From the NCBI GenBank assembly GCA_032164295.1, contig JAJHTX010000011.1, forward strand, positions 1,240,001 to 1,304,000: DNA of 64,000 nt. Direction: 5' to 3'. Shown piece by piece: positions 37,001-49,053 of the stretch. Within the stretch, counting starts at the first letter, position 1. Every line of letters starts with the position of its first letter. The notes under the pieces are model-generated. The model was given only the letters and a program-made list of their open reading frames with translations. It did no database searches and had not been told where the DNA came from. The position numbers and the translations under genes are program-made. Origin of the DNA: Inonotus obliquus. Taxonomy: Eukaryota > Basidiomycota > Agaricomycetes > Hymenochaetales > Hymenochaetaceae.

Positions 37001-39634
37001 TGTGTCGTTGAACCTTGCCTAATGGCGTGAACAGGTAAACGACTGTTCAGAATCTGGCTGTGCATGCCTCTTCGAGAGGTCTCTGCAATCAATGCTAGGT
37101 AAGTGGCCCTCTTTCAGAAAATCTTCGCTTGCTGAGCCCTCTCTTTAGACTTGATGCCGTTCAAGATCTCATGGATCATCCAAATTTCGAACACGACTTC
37201 ACTCAGCTTGCGAAAGGGATACCTGATCTCGAGCGCATTGTCTCTCGTATCCATGCTAAGAACTGCAAAGTGAAAGATTTCTTGAAAGTCCTATCAGTAT
37301 GTCACTCGCATTTTAGACACTCCTCTTGAAGTTGATCTCTCCAAAAGGCATTCAAGAAGCTTAGTAGCGGGTTGGATGCCCTGTGCGAAACTGCTAACTC
37401 CTTCCAGTCAAGAGAAATTCCCGGACTGTTGAGATCAGCACCGAACCTCATTCCAAATATTCAACACATCGAGAGCATATTCACGCACCCAGATGGGAGT
37501 GAGTATAAATCAACGTCATGCAATGCGTACTATAACATTGGAATATGCAGGTTCGGACCTTCTGCCAAAGAAAGGAAAAGACGAGGCCTACGATGGGATT
37601 GAACAAGAAATTGAGGGAATCGAGGACAGTCTCAACGCCGAGCTGAAGAAAATGGAGAAAAAGATCGGGTACGCGGATCGGGGCATAGCATCTCTCGTTT
37701 CTGCTCATGGTTCCTCTTCAGGTCAAAGCTATCCTATTGGCATAGTGCGACTGGAACCAAGGTAAACCAGATTACATCTCAGGTTATTTGGTCCCTCACG
37801 ATTTCCTTTAGGATATCTACCTTGTCGAGACGAAACCGTCGGAAAATAATATTCCAAACAACTGGATCAGACAGAGCAAGACGAAGGTTCGTGTCAGGTA
37901 GTCTCCCTTCTTTGATTCGCCACTCAACATGTCTTTTCAGTCCGTTCTCCGGTGGCAAGTGCCTGATCTTGCACAACGCATCCGTCAATTGAAGGAAGCA
38001 CGCGAAAATCGCAATGCAGCTGTCAAAAACTTCAAACATCGTGTTTTCGCTGAGTTCGACAAAGATCGCGATATTTGGCTGCGGGCGGTTCGGACGCTCG
38101 CAGAGCTTGATTGCCTCTTCAGTCTTGCGAAAAGCTCGCTTGCTATTGGAGAACCATCGTGTCGCCCTGAGTTCGTGGATGGGGACGGAGAATCTGCTTA
38201 CCTTGACTTTGAAGAGCTGAGGCATCCTACTATGTGTCTGAGATCTGGTGATTTCATTCCGAATGACGTGAAGCTGGGGTGTGATGTTCCAAGGGTAGCT
38301 CTTCTTACTGGTCCGTAGTCTCTTTATGACTATGAGTATGTTCTATTGACTAACTGCAAATCTAGGTCCTAACATGGGGTAAGCCCTTCATTGCATTAAC
38401 TCCGACTTATCCGTGTCTTATATTCCGGCCGGCTGCAATAGTGGTAAATCAACGGTAAGCAATCATATTTCTGGGCAGACCAGTAGGTTAATCAGTATAT
38501 TTCAGGCTATGCGTATGACGGCTGCAGGAGTTGTACGTTCCCTCTCTGTAGTCTAACAGCAAGCAGGTTTCTCACAGTCCAACGTGATGTAGATCATGGC
38601 GCAACTTGGCATGTATGTACCCGCAAGGAAGGCTCGGTCAGTGATCTGTCTGATTCTGGGAAATAGTCCTCATCGTGACATACTTATATTCGCAGCATCT
38701 CTCCGGTCGACGCGATCTTGACGCGCATGGGTGCATACGATAATATGTTCTCCAACGCAAGTACTTTCAAAGTTGAGTTGGATGAATGGTGAGCGACTTC
38801 TGTATGTATTCTTGAAGCACAACATAATGTGTCCTTAACTAGCTGCAAGATCTTGCGAGACGCAACTCCCCGTTCCCTTGTTATACTCGATGGTGAGTCA
38901 AATCGCACGTCGACTGTCTTTCTCGCGACTGATTATCTTCAGAGCTTGGTCGCGGAACATCAACTTATGTACGTACCCTGTTGACGTGGAAGGAATTGCT
39001 GAACTGATTGATTCATTTATCTCATAGGACGGGATGGCGATCGCTGGGGTTCGTTTCAGTACTAACTACTTCCTGTCGTTCACTTGCTTACCATTACTAT
39101 AACAGGCTGTGCTTCACCAACTTGCCACACATACGCTTCCGCTGTGCTTCTTCGCAACTCACTATGGTTCACTGACCGATGACTTCGCATACCATCCGAA
39201 CATCCGTAACATGCACATGTCGACTATCGTTGATGATGAGAAATGCGAGGTCAGTCTCGTACCTATGCCACAAGATCCACGATAACCAGCTAATTCACAA
39301 TCTTATCGCAACTTCTCAGCTGGTCTTCCTATACAAACTGGTTGAAGGCGTCGCTGAGTCATCATTCGGTACACACGTAGCAAATCTCGCCGGTGTACCT
39401 ATAGAAGTCGTCAAACGCGCCGAAGTCATCTCAGCGGACTTTGCTCGCCAGTTCAAAGAACGTATAGAAGGAAAACGCTCGTCCAGTCTCCCACTTACCG
39501 CTCAAGCCGACTTCGCTTATCTCTATCATCTCGCGAAAGGAACAGCCCAACTCCCTGAGAGTAAGATAAAACGAAGGGAGGTGTTGAAATGTTTGAAACA
39601 AGCTATTCCTCGTTATGCCTCTGTTTCGGTTTAA
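34080..39634 (+). CDS. MSH6: DNA mismatch repair protein MSH6 (MutS homologue)
   Basis: Partner of MSH2 in MutS-alpha, which recognises base mismatches and small loops in the nucleus. The gene is split by about 33 short introns into a protein of roughly 1,250 aa. The N-terminus carries a PCNA-binding PIP box (QKSLMGWF) and a long charged, Ser-rich region. The mismatch-binding domain starts SAWKTFTPFEKQFWEIKANHYDT, with the F-x-E-type motif as LFFQKGKFLELYEDDA. Lever and clamp domains follow. The ATPase has Walker A TGPNMGGKST (spread over 38250-38454), then the ABC-like signature STFKVELDE, Walker B RSLVILDELGRGTS, and FFATHYGSL. The last exons encode the helix-turn-helix tail ending RYASVSV. 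Several exons are only 9-13 nt long. Confidence 0.97.
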
Positions 39635-39924
39635 TCGTTTGCTCGCTCTGTTTCGGTGACTGGTCGCTTGTGCTGTCTTTCACGCTTGCTGTCGTTGCTC
39701 TCTCACTGCAATGTAATGTATATACCATATCTTGTCCGGCCGGAATCATTAGAGAAATTTAGCATGTATTCGTGTAAATAGTTATAGGAATCTATAAAGT
39801 GATCATTATGCCGCGAAGCTCTCAGCAGCATTCGCTCCATTGTAGTCAGCCCAGAACTCTCGCGTTTTCTACATCAAAGCGCTTGCAATGTCGGTATTCG
39901 AGTGAGCTGGGAAATTGGTCCTAA
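39635..39924. other. Short convergent 3' region between MSH6 and the ABC transporter
   Basis: Two genes end facing each other 290 bp apart, so their 3' UTRs may overlap. No gene is seen. Confidence 0.5.
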
Positions 39925-42900
39925 CTACTTTACTCGAGCCAACTTCTTTAAAACCTTGAACTCTTCTTCACCTTCCGCCTTGCACAAAGCGTAGAATCGC
40001 GATGAAGGATTCGACAGCAACATTGCTGGGCGATCAAACTCGATTATACGACCTTGATCAAGTACCATGACCTATTTTTCCAACAGACGTCTCAGACGAC
40101 TTGTCATCCTCGGGTATGAGTTGAGAATGCTACTCACCCTGCTGTAATCTATAACTGTCCGTAATCGATGGGCAATGGTGAAGATTGTAGAATCAGCGAA
40201 CTCGCTATCAACAAATATGTCAATTCGATTCAAGTAGTATTCGGATCGACCAAACCTCTTTATAGCTCGTCCAATGAGCTCGTCAGTGGCAAAGTCGACA
40301 CTAGGGAGAGAGATGGTTAGTCCATCACGCCCACCTCAGACCATTCCAAGAACTGAACACTGACCTAGCTGTTGCTTCGTCCATGACGAGTACTTTTGAA
40401 CGTTTCAGAATAGCGCGAGCCAGGCACAAGAGTTGCTTCTGTCCAGCAGACAAGTTATCACCGCTATCCGATATGCGATTCTCCAAGTTGCAAAATATAC
40501 TGTCGTCGACTGCGATTCTCGATGGAATAAGACGGACTCGACGTAATGCTTCGAACTGCAAATATATATGATTATTATTGGAGAAATTTTACCTTGAATT
40601 CCCATGTCTGAAACAATGAGACACAAGCGTGATAAATACGCACCAAATCGGCGTCCATATACTGATCAAAAACATCTAAAGTTGTTCGTAAAGTACCGCT
40701 AAAAACGACTGGGTCCTCTGAAACTTGCGTGAGTATACTGAGATAAATATGTGAGGTTGGTGCTTACGAGGAACTATTGTTAATCGGCCTCTAAGATCGG
40801 TCAGACCAATCTTCGAGATGTCTATTCCGTCAATAGTGATGCGTCCTTCCGTCGCTTCCACGAAACGGAAGAACGAGAGTGCCAGAGTACTCTTTCCGCT
40901 ACCTATGGATCGAGTGAGTTCTAGGATTACCGGTATTTGAAATTGGACAAATACCTGTACGACCGACGATCCCGACTTTCTCGCCTGGATTTACTTTAAA
41001 CGCGATTTTGTGTAAGACATCCGGAAGGTCAGGCTAGTGCCTCTTTCAGCAAACACGTCATGTCCAGAAGTGAAAGGACCGACCGCGTATCGGATTGTAA
41101 GGCCTTTGCATTCAACAGCACCTATATAAATCTCCGCTCAGTACTAATATCCCTCGAGACTCGAAAATCGTTACCTTTCGAGGGCCATGAGGACGGTGGC
41201 CGTGGTTCAACAATCTCGGGTCCTTCTTTTGGTAGGTCAGAATATTCCTTTACCCGCTCAACGGCGACCTTCAGCTCAATTAGCCGATCTATCTGCTGCC
41301 CAACTATACGCCCACTCACCATGGATTGTTCTAGTTCGACTAGACGTTGGACCTTGAAAAAGATGCGCAGAATAAGCGACCGTTCAGTATGAGAGCCAGA
41401 TTGCTCTTACCATAAATCGGAGCTTCACAAGTGATATACAATATTAGTCGTGTATAACAATGAGAACGACGCTCGGCTTACATCTTGTGTTATCGTCGTG
41501 GCGAACGTCAGGGTAAATCCAGCTAGACTTGCGCTGATGTCGGGATTGACGAGAGCCATTGCGGCTGTTAGACCGACGATGGTACAACTCAGGAGACTTA
41601 TACGCATAGAAACCCATTGATTGACTGGAAAACATCTATCAGCTCGTCATAACGAATACTGTATAGTAGATCTGCTGACCTTTCCATAGCCAAAAATACG
41701 GGTTGGTGCTCTGATTAGAACAATGTTAGCAACTAGTACATGCATGACTGGAGTTGGATGAATGTGCGAACGCACAATATCAACATAGCAAATCATGTCA
41801 CGCATAAACTTGGACCCGGCCCCAAAGGCACGAAGGACTGGAGCTCCAGAAATCGCCTCTTCATAGATAGAGTATAGTGGCGAACGCGATACAGAGTCTG
41901 ACAACCGAGCATTCATAGGAACTTCTATCCAGCATTAGCGAAACAGATAAGATGCCTACCAAGTCTCCTGAGATCTCTGCAACATCGTCCATAGACCTTC
42001 GTCACTAAGAAGAACGTCAAGCATGAACAAGATCACGTAAGCAACCTTGCTGCGTACCCTCATAGTATACAACACCAAGTGCCAATGCCGCCACGACAAA
42101 TTTCGGTCCACCCACATACGTGATCGTCAAGAACGTTGCACAGGCAGACGTGAAATGAATAACGGTATTCCCGAATTCGTCTGGTAGCGAGCTATCAATG
42201 ACTAGACGCAGAAACACATGAACACACGGAGTAAAACAGAGTAGCTCTAATGAACAAACCTTCCATGTCCTTTCCAAACCGGTTGAGCAAACGACCACGT
42301 GATATAGTATCGTGAAAGCGAATTTCAGCGAACAAGACGTTTTCGAGAAGTCCTACGGAGGGTAAGCATGAGTCCAGGACATTGCTTGTAAGAACCTACT
42401 CTTGTATATTGCGGTCGAAGCCCTTATCGTTCCGTGGTCTGGATACTCTGGTTCGTGCTAATCTCACAACATTAAAGGACTACTCACAAAGCACAGACCA
42501 GCGGAGCGTCGAAGTTACAAGGCCTTTAGGCGCATTAGGAGTCCGCACCACCATCCGTATTATTGTGCACCAACATACCAATAAGAGTAATCTGTGTGGT
42601 TGATAAGCTTGAGAAGTGGGCGTATAGGAGATTGACTTACGAGCCCGTACATCGAAATATAGTACAGGGGACTTTTGACGTCTTCGTGTCTCTGAACCAA
42701 TCCCGACCAGTAGCTGCAGCGAAATTATCAGAGCTTCTGATTAGTCAATTAGGACTATAATGTTAACCTTAACCAGCCATTCTCCGCCACAGGGCCCGCT
42801 GCAGCAAGTACAACAAATAAGACGAAAAAGGTCCAGTAGAAGCCTCCTCCCACCGCAGAGAAATAGGCATTCCATACTTCCTTTTTAATATTCCCGACAG

Positions 42901-45900
42901 CCTGTTTCTCCTCCTCCACTAACCTGCGAGGCGACTTTCTGCCAAGACTTTTCTCGGGCCCCTTGGTTGACAAAGAACGCTGCAAACTCGAATCTCGTCC
43001 AGAGCCAGATCGGCGTGTTTGCGGAGTAGGCGTTGCGTTGGACTTGAAAGGAAAACCTTCTCCGACACTCTGGCTTACCGCATCATTCCCCTTTGGACTC
43101 CCTTCTGGAGTGAGAAGTCGTGCAGCCTGAATGAGCTGTGTCATCTTTCCAGATGACCGGAAAGCTTCAGGAGTCCCGGAGAAGGACACCCTCCCGTTAT
43201 CGAGAGCAACAACATAGCTGGCACCTTCCATGCACAACTGAACATGATGCGAAACGAGAATGATCGTTCTACCACGGGCAAGCTCGCCTTTCAAGCACTT
43301 CTCGTGCAGATGGTGTGCCGTGTGTACGTCAACTATAAGGAGTGTCAGAACCGATTTCAGTATTACTTGGTGAAAGTGCAAACCTGCAGACAGTACATCA
43401 TCGAATAACAAAATAGCAGCGCGGGAATAAATGGCACGAGCCAAGGACACTTCCGCGACGGTGAGCAGAACTAGCGGAACAGCCTTACTCTAACTCGTAC
43501 CTCTCGCCTTCTGACCTCCTGATAGGTTAACCTAAAAACCGCTCTCAGTAACCACCAGCCTCAGCAATATCACTCGAGAACATACCCCGCGTTCACCGAC
43601 CTCCGTAGCGTCGCCGTCTTCCAAAATGTCCAAGTCTTCCTTGAGAGCACACGCCTGGACATCCAGTCAAGTTAGTAAGTAAGACATGTACGACCCGTAG
43701 GGAACAAAGCATTTACCTCCAATGTCTTTAGATATCTTTCTTGTACATACGGAAGGTTGAAGAGGATGTTATCTACGAGAGAAGCTCTAATGGAGTGTCA
43801 TTTGACAAAAGTAAGCCATAACGGACCCTTTATGGATGCATTCTGCAGCCAGGCAGTCTAATAATGAAATCATTACATGTATTATCCGTCGACCTCTTGA
43901 AGCCCAGCTTACCTGTGGCACATAAGCGCAAGTCCCGCTTATTATCCAATTTTCTGCAGAAGGTATGACTCCAGCAAACGAAGCGATGACATTCGGCGAC
44001 GATCGTGGACATTTGACATCTCCGGCGATGATGTCCACTTCACCCAAAAGAGCTAAAAAATCGAGTTTTAAGTTGTAGAGGTACAGTGGAGACACTAGAT
44101 GCAGAAACACACCGAGTAACAATAACGTTTTTCCAGTGCCCAATTTTCCACAGATAAGCGAAAGCTTTCCAGCTGGGAAGTCCAGCGTCACATCCGAAAG
44201 CGAGAAAGTATGATGTGCTGTAGACGAAACTGATTCCGGGTGTTCACGATCTTCTTGAGGCCACACGACTGTCGCGGACCGGAACGCAATTGAACGCTCG
44301 GAATCGTCGTCAAAAGGGCTGGCACTGTCTACTTCAGCAGAGCACAAATAGTTCTCTATGCGTCTGACGGAGACAAGGCCCTGCACAGTGTTTACAATAG
44401 TTCCAGGAATCGCGTTGAGTGCATACTTGAGCTTGTTAAATACTTTCGACCACCTGCGGTTGAGTCATCGGGAGTGGAAATCCAGAGTAAAGCAACATAC
44501 TAGCAATCTGGCCAGAAATTCATTAGTTTAATTCTCTCAAATTTGTGTTCAGCTTACAGAAGTAAAAGCGATTGATGGCGTGAGCGCCTGCTTTCGAACG
44601 ACAGCAAAATGCCAGAAAGAAACCAGAGTAACTAGTAAAGGTGATATATTCCTTGATAATTCCTTACTGTGAGCCAGTCTTGTTCCAGGTCCTGTAACAA
44701 AAGTAACGCACCAGATGGTGACGAATAGAAGCTGAAGAACCCTGATTAACTTTGATCATGGAAGACAGATGATCAAGTACCTGAATTATATAGGTCAAAT
44801 GCTGATATTTTAATTCTCGATCACGGATCTTCAATATCCTAGCTTCAAAACTTCGTTCCCATGCCATGAACTAGTAAGGTGTCAATAAGGAGAACGTCGA
44901 TTGTACACAATAAGGGCAAACCTTTAGCATCCTCATTGCTCCAAGAACCTGCCAAATAACATTCAGTGCGTCGTTCGCGACCGAAGAAAGGTTGGTTCTG
45001 AAACATACCTCGTTCATAATAGTAAGGCGTTCATCTCGAGCTTTCATAAGCTTTTCCTGAATACGGACGACGACCGTACCCGCAAGATTGTTGATAGGCA
45101 GGAACAAGCACGACACAGCCAGACCTATCAGGCTGGAGACACCTGAGGAAAGCTTGTTAAACCGAAAGGAAATGACAAGACAATCTAGCTTGTGATCGTA
45201 CCAAGGAGCCTATAGAGGAAGACAGCGCCAACGCAGATTTCGACGGGCGCCGCTGAGACGAGGGAGAAATGCCTCAATTTCAGCTTGTCCGGTAATGCAA
45301 GATTGAGCTAATACGCACCAAGGAGCGTATAGAAGTACCACACGAATTCAGCAACACGGTCGACATCTGTCGTCATGAGAGTCATGATTCGAGCCTTGCT
45401 CGAAACTTCGTGTCCCAAAACTGTCGCTCCGGCCTTGGACATGTTCTCCGTTATATTATTCGACGGGACAGTTGCCGTGGTAACATCCTTCCGAACCAGA
45501 GTCTTCGCAAAGAGCAGAGTGTTGAGCTGAGCTCGAATCTTGACTTGGAGATTGGTCAAAGCGAGTGACCAGACTTGTTCAATCACGAGAGCCAGAACGA
45601 TATTGGAAACGAAGAGACCAACACCGTATATCCATCCCTTCGAATTGTCCCTCTGTCCCGGGTCCAACTCTATAAAAGCAACAAGGCGTTGCATGAAGAG
45701 CATAGGTCCATAATAGAGAACCGCAACTACAAGAGTCCCTATGACGTGTAAAGAGAAACCCTTTCCATTCACCCGCAAGAGTCGATATGCAAGTTGCCAA
45801 CCGGAGCCTGGACGGGCACCTCGGAGTCGATATCTACGACAAGCAGCTCGTATGCCAGCGAATAGTGTAGTTGCACGCATCTCGCCAGATAGCACAGGAA

Positions 45901-46770
45901 GATCAGTGGTTGTAAGCGTCTCTATCGTATTCCCCAGCTTCACAACCTGAGTCGTGTAGGAGAAGAGCAAAGTTTCCCATATTGATGCGCCGACGGACCC
46001 ACAGACGTTGTTGGCTTCCTGCATCGAAGTATGGACAGGAAACTTGTTAAGGTAGATCTGCTCCAACGGATAGTATAACTCGGGGCCTCGTCTCAAGCGG
46101 ATTGAGATCCAGAACACCAGAATCCAAAGGAAGAGCGATCCGTACCACCCAATCTTCCCGGGAAGATCTGTGATGGTTTTCGATGAAATAATGCTCGCTG
46201 TGGAAAGGGTAAAGAGGGCCAGTGTCGACAACGCGGATAAATGTATTGTCAAGCAGCCATGCCAGGATGCAGCAGGGTGTTTCATCCCGAAGATAGATAG
46301 CGCCAGTACGTAGAAACCGAAGATGGTCTGCAGGATGCAGCACAGTATGTCCCGTCCCCATCCTTCAACGATTATTGCACGTCCGAGTGTAAAGACTTGT
46401 ACCGAAGCCAAAGCGACCACAATTATTAGAAGCGCCAGCTTACGCCGTCGGATCTTGAGAGCCAATAAGACAATAATATACGCGAGAATAATAGTTATAC
46501 ACGTACGCTTTCCCAAAACTCCTTTATTTGAATAGGCTCGCCATCAAGTACGTCCTCCGGCCTTGTCACGTCAAACGGATCATCAGCATCGGCGTGACCG
46601 TGCAACTTCCCGCCCTCCTTTAATGGTAATTTTATCGCTCCGACCTTCAAACGCAGTTGAGCCGCGAAAACGAGCGCACTGATTACAGCAGCGCAGCAAA
46701 GCACGATGGCCACTGCCAAGCGAAACATGGATGCCCGAGTCAGCGCGCAAGGTTCGTATAGGCCGTCCAT
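39925..46770 (-). CDS. ABCC/MRP-type full ABC transporter
   Basis: A membrane exporter of the multidrug-resistance-associated (ABCC) type, likely for conjugates or organic anions across the vacuolar or plasma membrane. Start ATG at 46770; exon 1 ends 46507 and exon 2 starts 46453. Many short introns follow; the stop TAG is at 39925-39927. Order of parts: N-terminal hydrophobic TMD0 (46750-46050), first ABC membrane domain (to about 44400), NBD1, second membrane domain and NBD2. NBD1 has Walker A GKLGTGKT, signature NLSGGQ (about 43520) and Walker [13 protein letters not shown]; Asp replaces the catalytic Glu, as expected for ABCC NBD1. NBD2 has [23 protein letters not shown] and [19 protein letters not shown] (joined over an intron), with the catalytic Glu. 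Both halves look functional. Confidence 0.94.
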
Positions 46771-47067
46771 CCATCCTCTTGCCACACGGTTTATATTCCA
46801 TAGCTCGGTAAACCATGTTCATTCCTTGTTACATGGGGAAGTGGCGGCAGTAGCTCCTTTGGTCCGCAAATGGGAATGTTGCGCCACGTCGGATAGCACT
46901 AATCAGATTAGATTGGATTGGATTAGATCAGATAGAGTCAAGCCTTCGGTCGAGAGACTCGGCTTTCCTTCGAATGGGAGCCCCATGAATGACATAAAAG
47001 CGGTCAAAGGGCAGTGACTCTTGTGGTGTCTTTCCCATTCTCCACAGGCTTCAGCAGTAGCAGCCAT
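46771..47067. promoter_or_regulatory. Upstream region of the ABC transporter gene
   Basis: About 300 bp between the start codon and the outer repeat Z. It contains short GATTAGATTGGATTGG-type repeats at 46905-46931. It is the only unique promoter DNA left to the gene before the repeat block begins. Confidence 0.4.
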
Positions 47068-48072
47068 GGCGGGCAAATCAGGATGGAGGTGAGGTCGATA
47101 TTTTAAATGTTTTCTTCTCTGTCATTTTAAATACCGATAAGGATATACCTGGCACGGACTATGTGATCCGTGTGACGACTTTTCCCGAGCGGAGTTTTAA
47201 TATGTGCCCAAATATAGTAAGTCGCGTCGATCTTTGTGTCTCACTCTCTCGACACAGCAATCCAACATCAATTTTTACCAGACCCGTTAAACCTCCTCTT
47301 AATGAATGTGCTGACTGTAAAACATTGAATATCATCTTGCCATACCTTAAATAAGTAATTTTTCCTCAATTGAGGCATATTTTGTCTCGATAAAGCATTC
47401 TCATATGGGACTGTTAAATCACGTGACCGCATATATTCGATTCGGAGGCTGCTTTGTCTTCATTGATATCAGCTCAGAACTCTGCTCATTATCATTCATG
47501 GATAATGTTGTGATGCTAACACATAGTTTTGTGTAATAATGGAAGCTCTGACTCACTCAAATAAAAGGAAAATGGCATGTGATGTTTTTGCACACTAAAT
47601 GTATGCTTCTTTCCTCTCTGAATTCGAAAAAGTTGACCTGTTTCAGTGCATTTGCAGTACTTTCAAGTGATTTTCTTCATTTTGTCCAGAAAAAAAATTG
47701 GAGAAGTTGCCTAGTTCTTGAGAAAATGTCTAAAATTGGCCATAATTCGCTCAATACTTGTTATTTTACTTCTATTTACTGTCCATTGTGTTCAATGACC
47801 TCAAAAACATATCCCTGTATTGAATCTAAATCAATCCTTCAATTGTGTAAATTATTTCAAGAGGACAAAGGTGAAAACCAAAAGTGCGACACTGAAATCG
47901 ACGCGTCGATCACTGGCAAAGCTAAGCGAGACCGTGGGAAAGCACAAAATTTTGATAGGCCGTGCCAATCACCAAAGGATATCCGACTGTTCGATATTTA
48001 AAATATAAGCCACGTATTAGCATTTTAAATATCAATTTGGATAAGGTTGGGAAAGTATAAACTCGACCAACC
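47068..48072 (+). repeat. Outer inverted repeat Z, left arm (split by W1)
   Basis: Starts GGCGGGCAAATCAGGATG and ends AAACTCGACCAACC. Net of W1 it is about 170 bp, rich in the motif ATTTTAAATAYC in both orientations. Its inverted partner is 61768-61994. The two arms may be the termini of one large element or two independent copies. Confidence 0.75.
47147..47974 (+). mobile_element. hAT-like element W, copy 1 (828 bp)
   Basis: Flanked by a perfect 8 bp target duplication AAGGATAT (47139-47146 and 47975-47982); the empty site is seen in the Z right arm. Ends ACCTGGCACGGACTATG and CATAGGCC-like GATAGGCCGTGCCAATCACCA are imperfect inverted repeats. The left end seems to lack a few terminal bases compared with copy 2. 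A frame of about 140 codons at 47579-48001 is open, with no known domain. No transposase is visible, so it is non-autonomous. Confidence 0.8.
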
Positions 48073-48607
48073 TGTCACACTAGTCACATCACACATACTA
48101 ACCCGATTTGGAAGGACCCCGCAGCAAAAATCCTGAGGGACATATCATCAACCCAGAAGTTTCGTTAGTTTGCCTCTCATATTAATCAGTCTCAGGTTTC
48201 TGCAGCCTCATACCACTGCCTTATGAGCATTTCAAGACAGAAAATGAAACCTACAACCCTCTGATAATAATTGCCTTTTATATACATGCCAAGTGTATTA
48301 TAAAGACAAAAGTTACATAATTTTTTTGCATATGTAAGCAGCAAATTTTGGAGCTCGAAAATTTGAACATATGCTAAAATGCACGGAAATTGCATTCTGA
48401 GTCATTTTGTAACACTCGGGTTTTTGCCTAAATTGGAAGTCAGTAAGTCCTTATTTTAGAAAAATAATTGCATAGAAATGTAGCTATGGATGTCCTCTTC
48501 ACATCTATGGAGGCAGAATACAGTTTTGAGGTTTTGTGCTGTATCAATTTCTGTTGAAGGAGTGTGGGAGGATAAGTATCCAAAAGGGGTAAGGCGCGGC
48601 ATGTTAC
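48073..48607. other. Unique DNA between Z left arm and W2
   Basis: AT-rich sequence without a gene or relative in the window. It may be the interior of the putative Z element. Confidence 0.45.
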
Positions 48608-48702
48608 TGGTGATTGGCATGGCCTATCAAAATTTTGTGCTTTCCCACGGTCTTGCTTAGCTTTGCCAGTAATCGACGCGTCGATTTCAGTGTTGCACTT
48701 TT

Positions 48703-49053
48703 TATCAGCGACAGCTAACAGCACTGGTTTACTGCTGGGCTATGCCTTTACTCAGTCGCAGCAAAGAGAGTAGTAGTAAAGAGAATAGATTGGGCTGCTG
48801 CTAACCGGAGGTTAGATCAGGTCAAAGCTAGGGTACAGGGGAGTACTACGAGCTACTTATATACCCTACAGTGTGGCTGTGCAACAGCTACTATTACTAA
48901 GCTAGTATTCTAGAAGGTTCTGGATCAGGTGACTAATTACTAAGAGATGATGACAAATAAGGAGTGCATGTGATTAGAAGATCAGGTGATGGGAAAATAG
49001 GGGAAAGGAAAAGAAAAGAAAAGAAAATGAAAATTAAATATGAGTTCATGACA
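48703..49053 (-). repeat. 3' LTR of retrotransposon G
   Basis: Minus-strand ends TGTCATGAACTC and GTCGCTGATA. It contains a TATATAAG box on the minus strand near 48857. The pol stop codon lies inside it (49046-49048). Confidence 0.9.

Noticed and set aside
47579..48001. 140-codon frame in W1, also present in W2
   Set aside because: The two W copies are nearly identical, so shared openness is not evidence of selection. There is no known domain, and the frame in W1 runs across the element end into Z.
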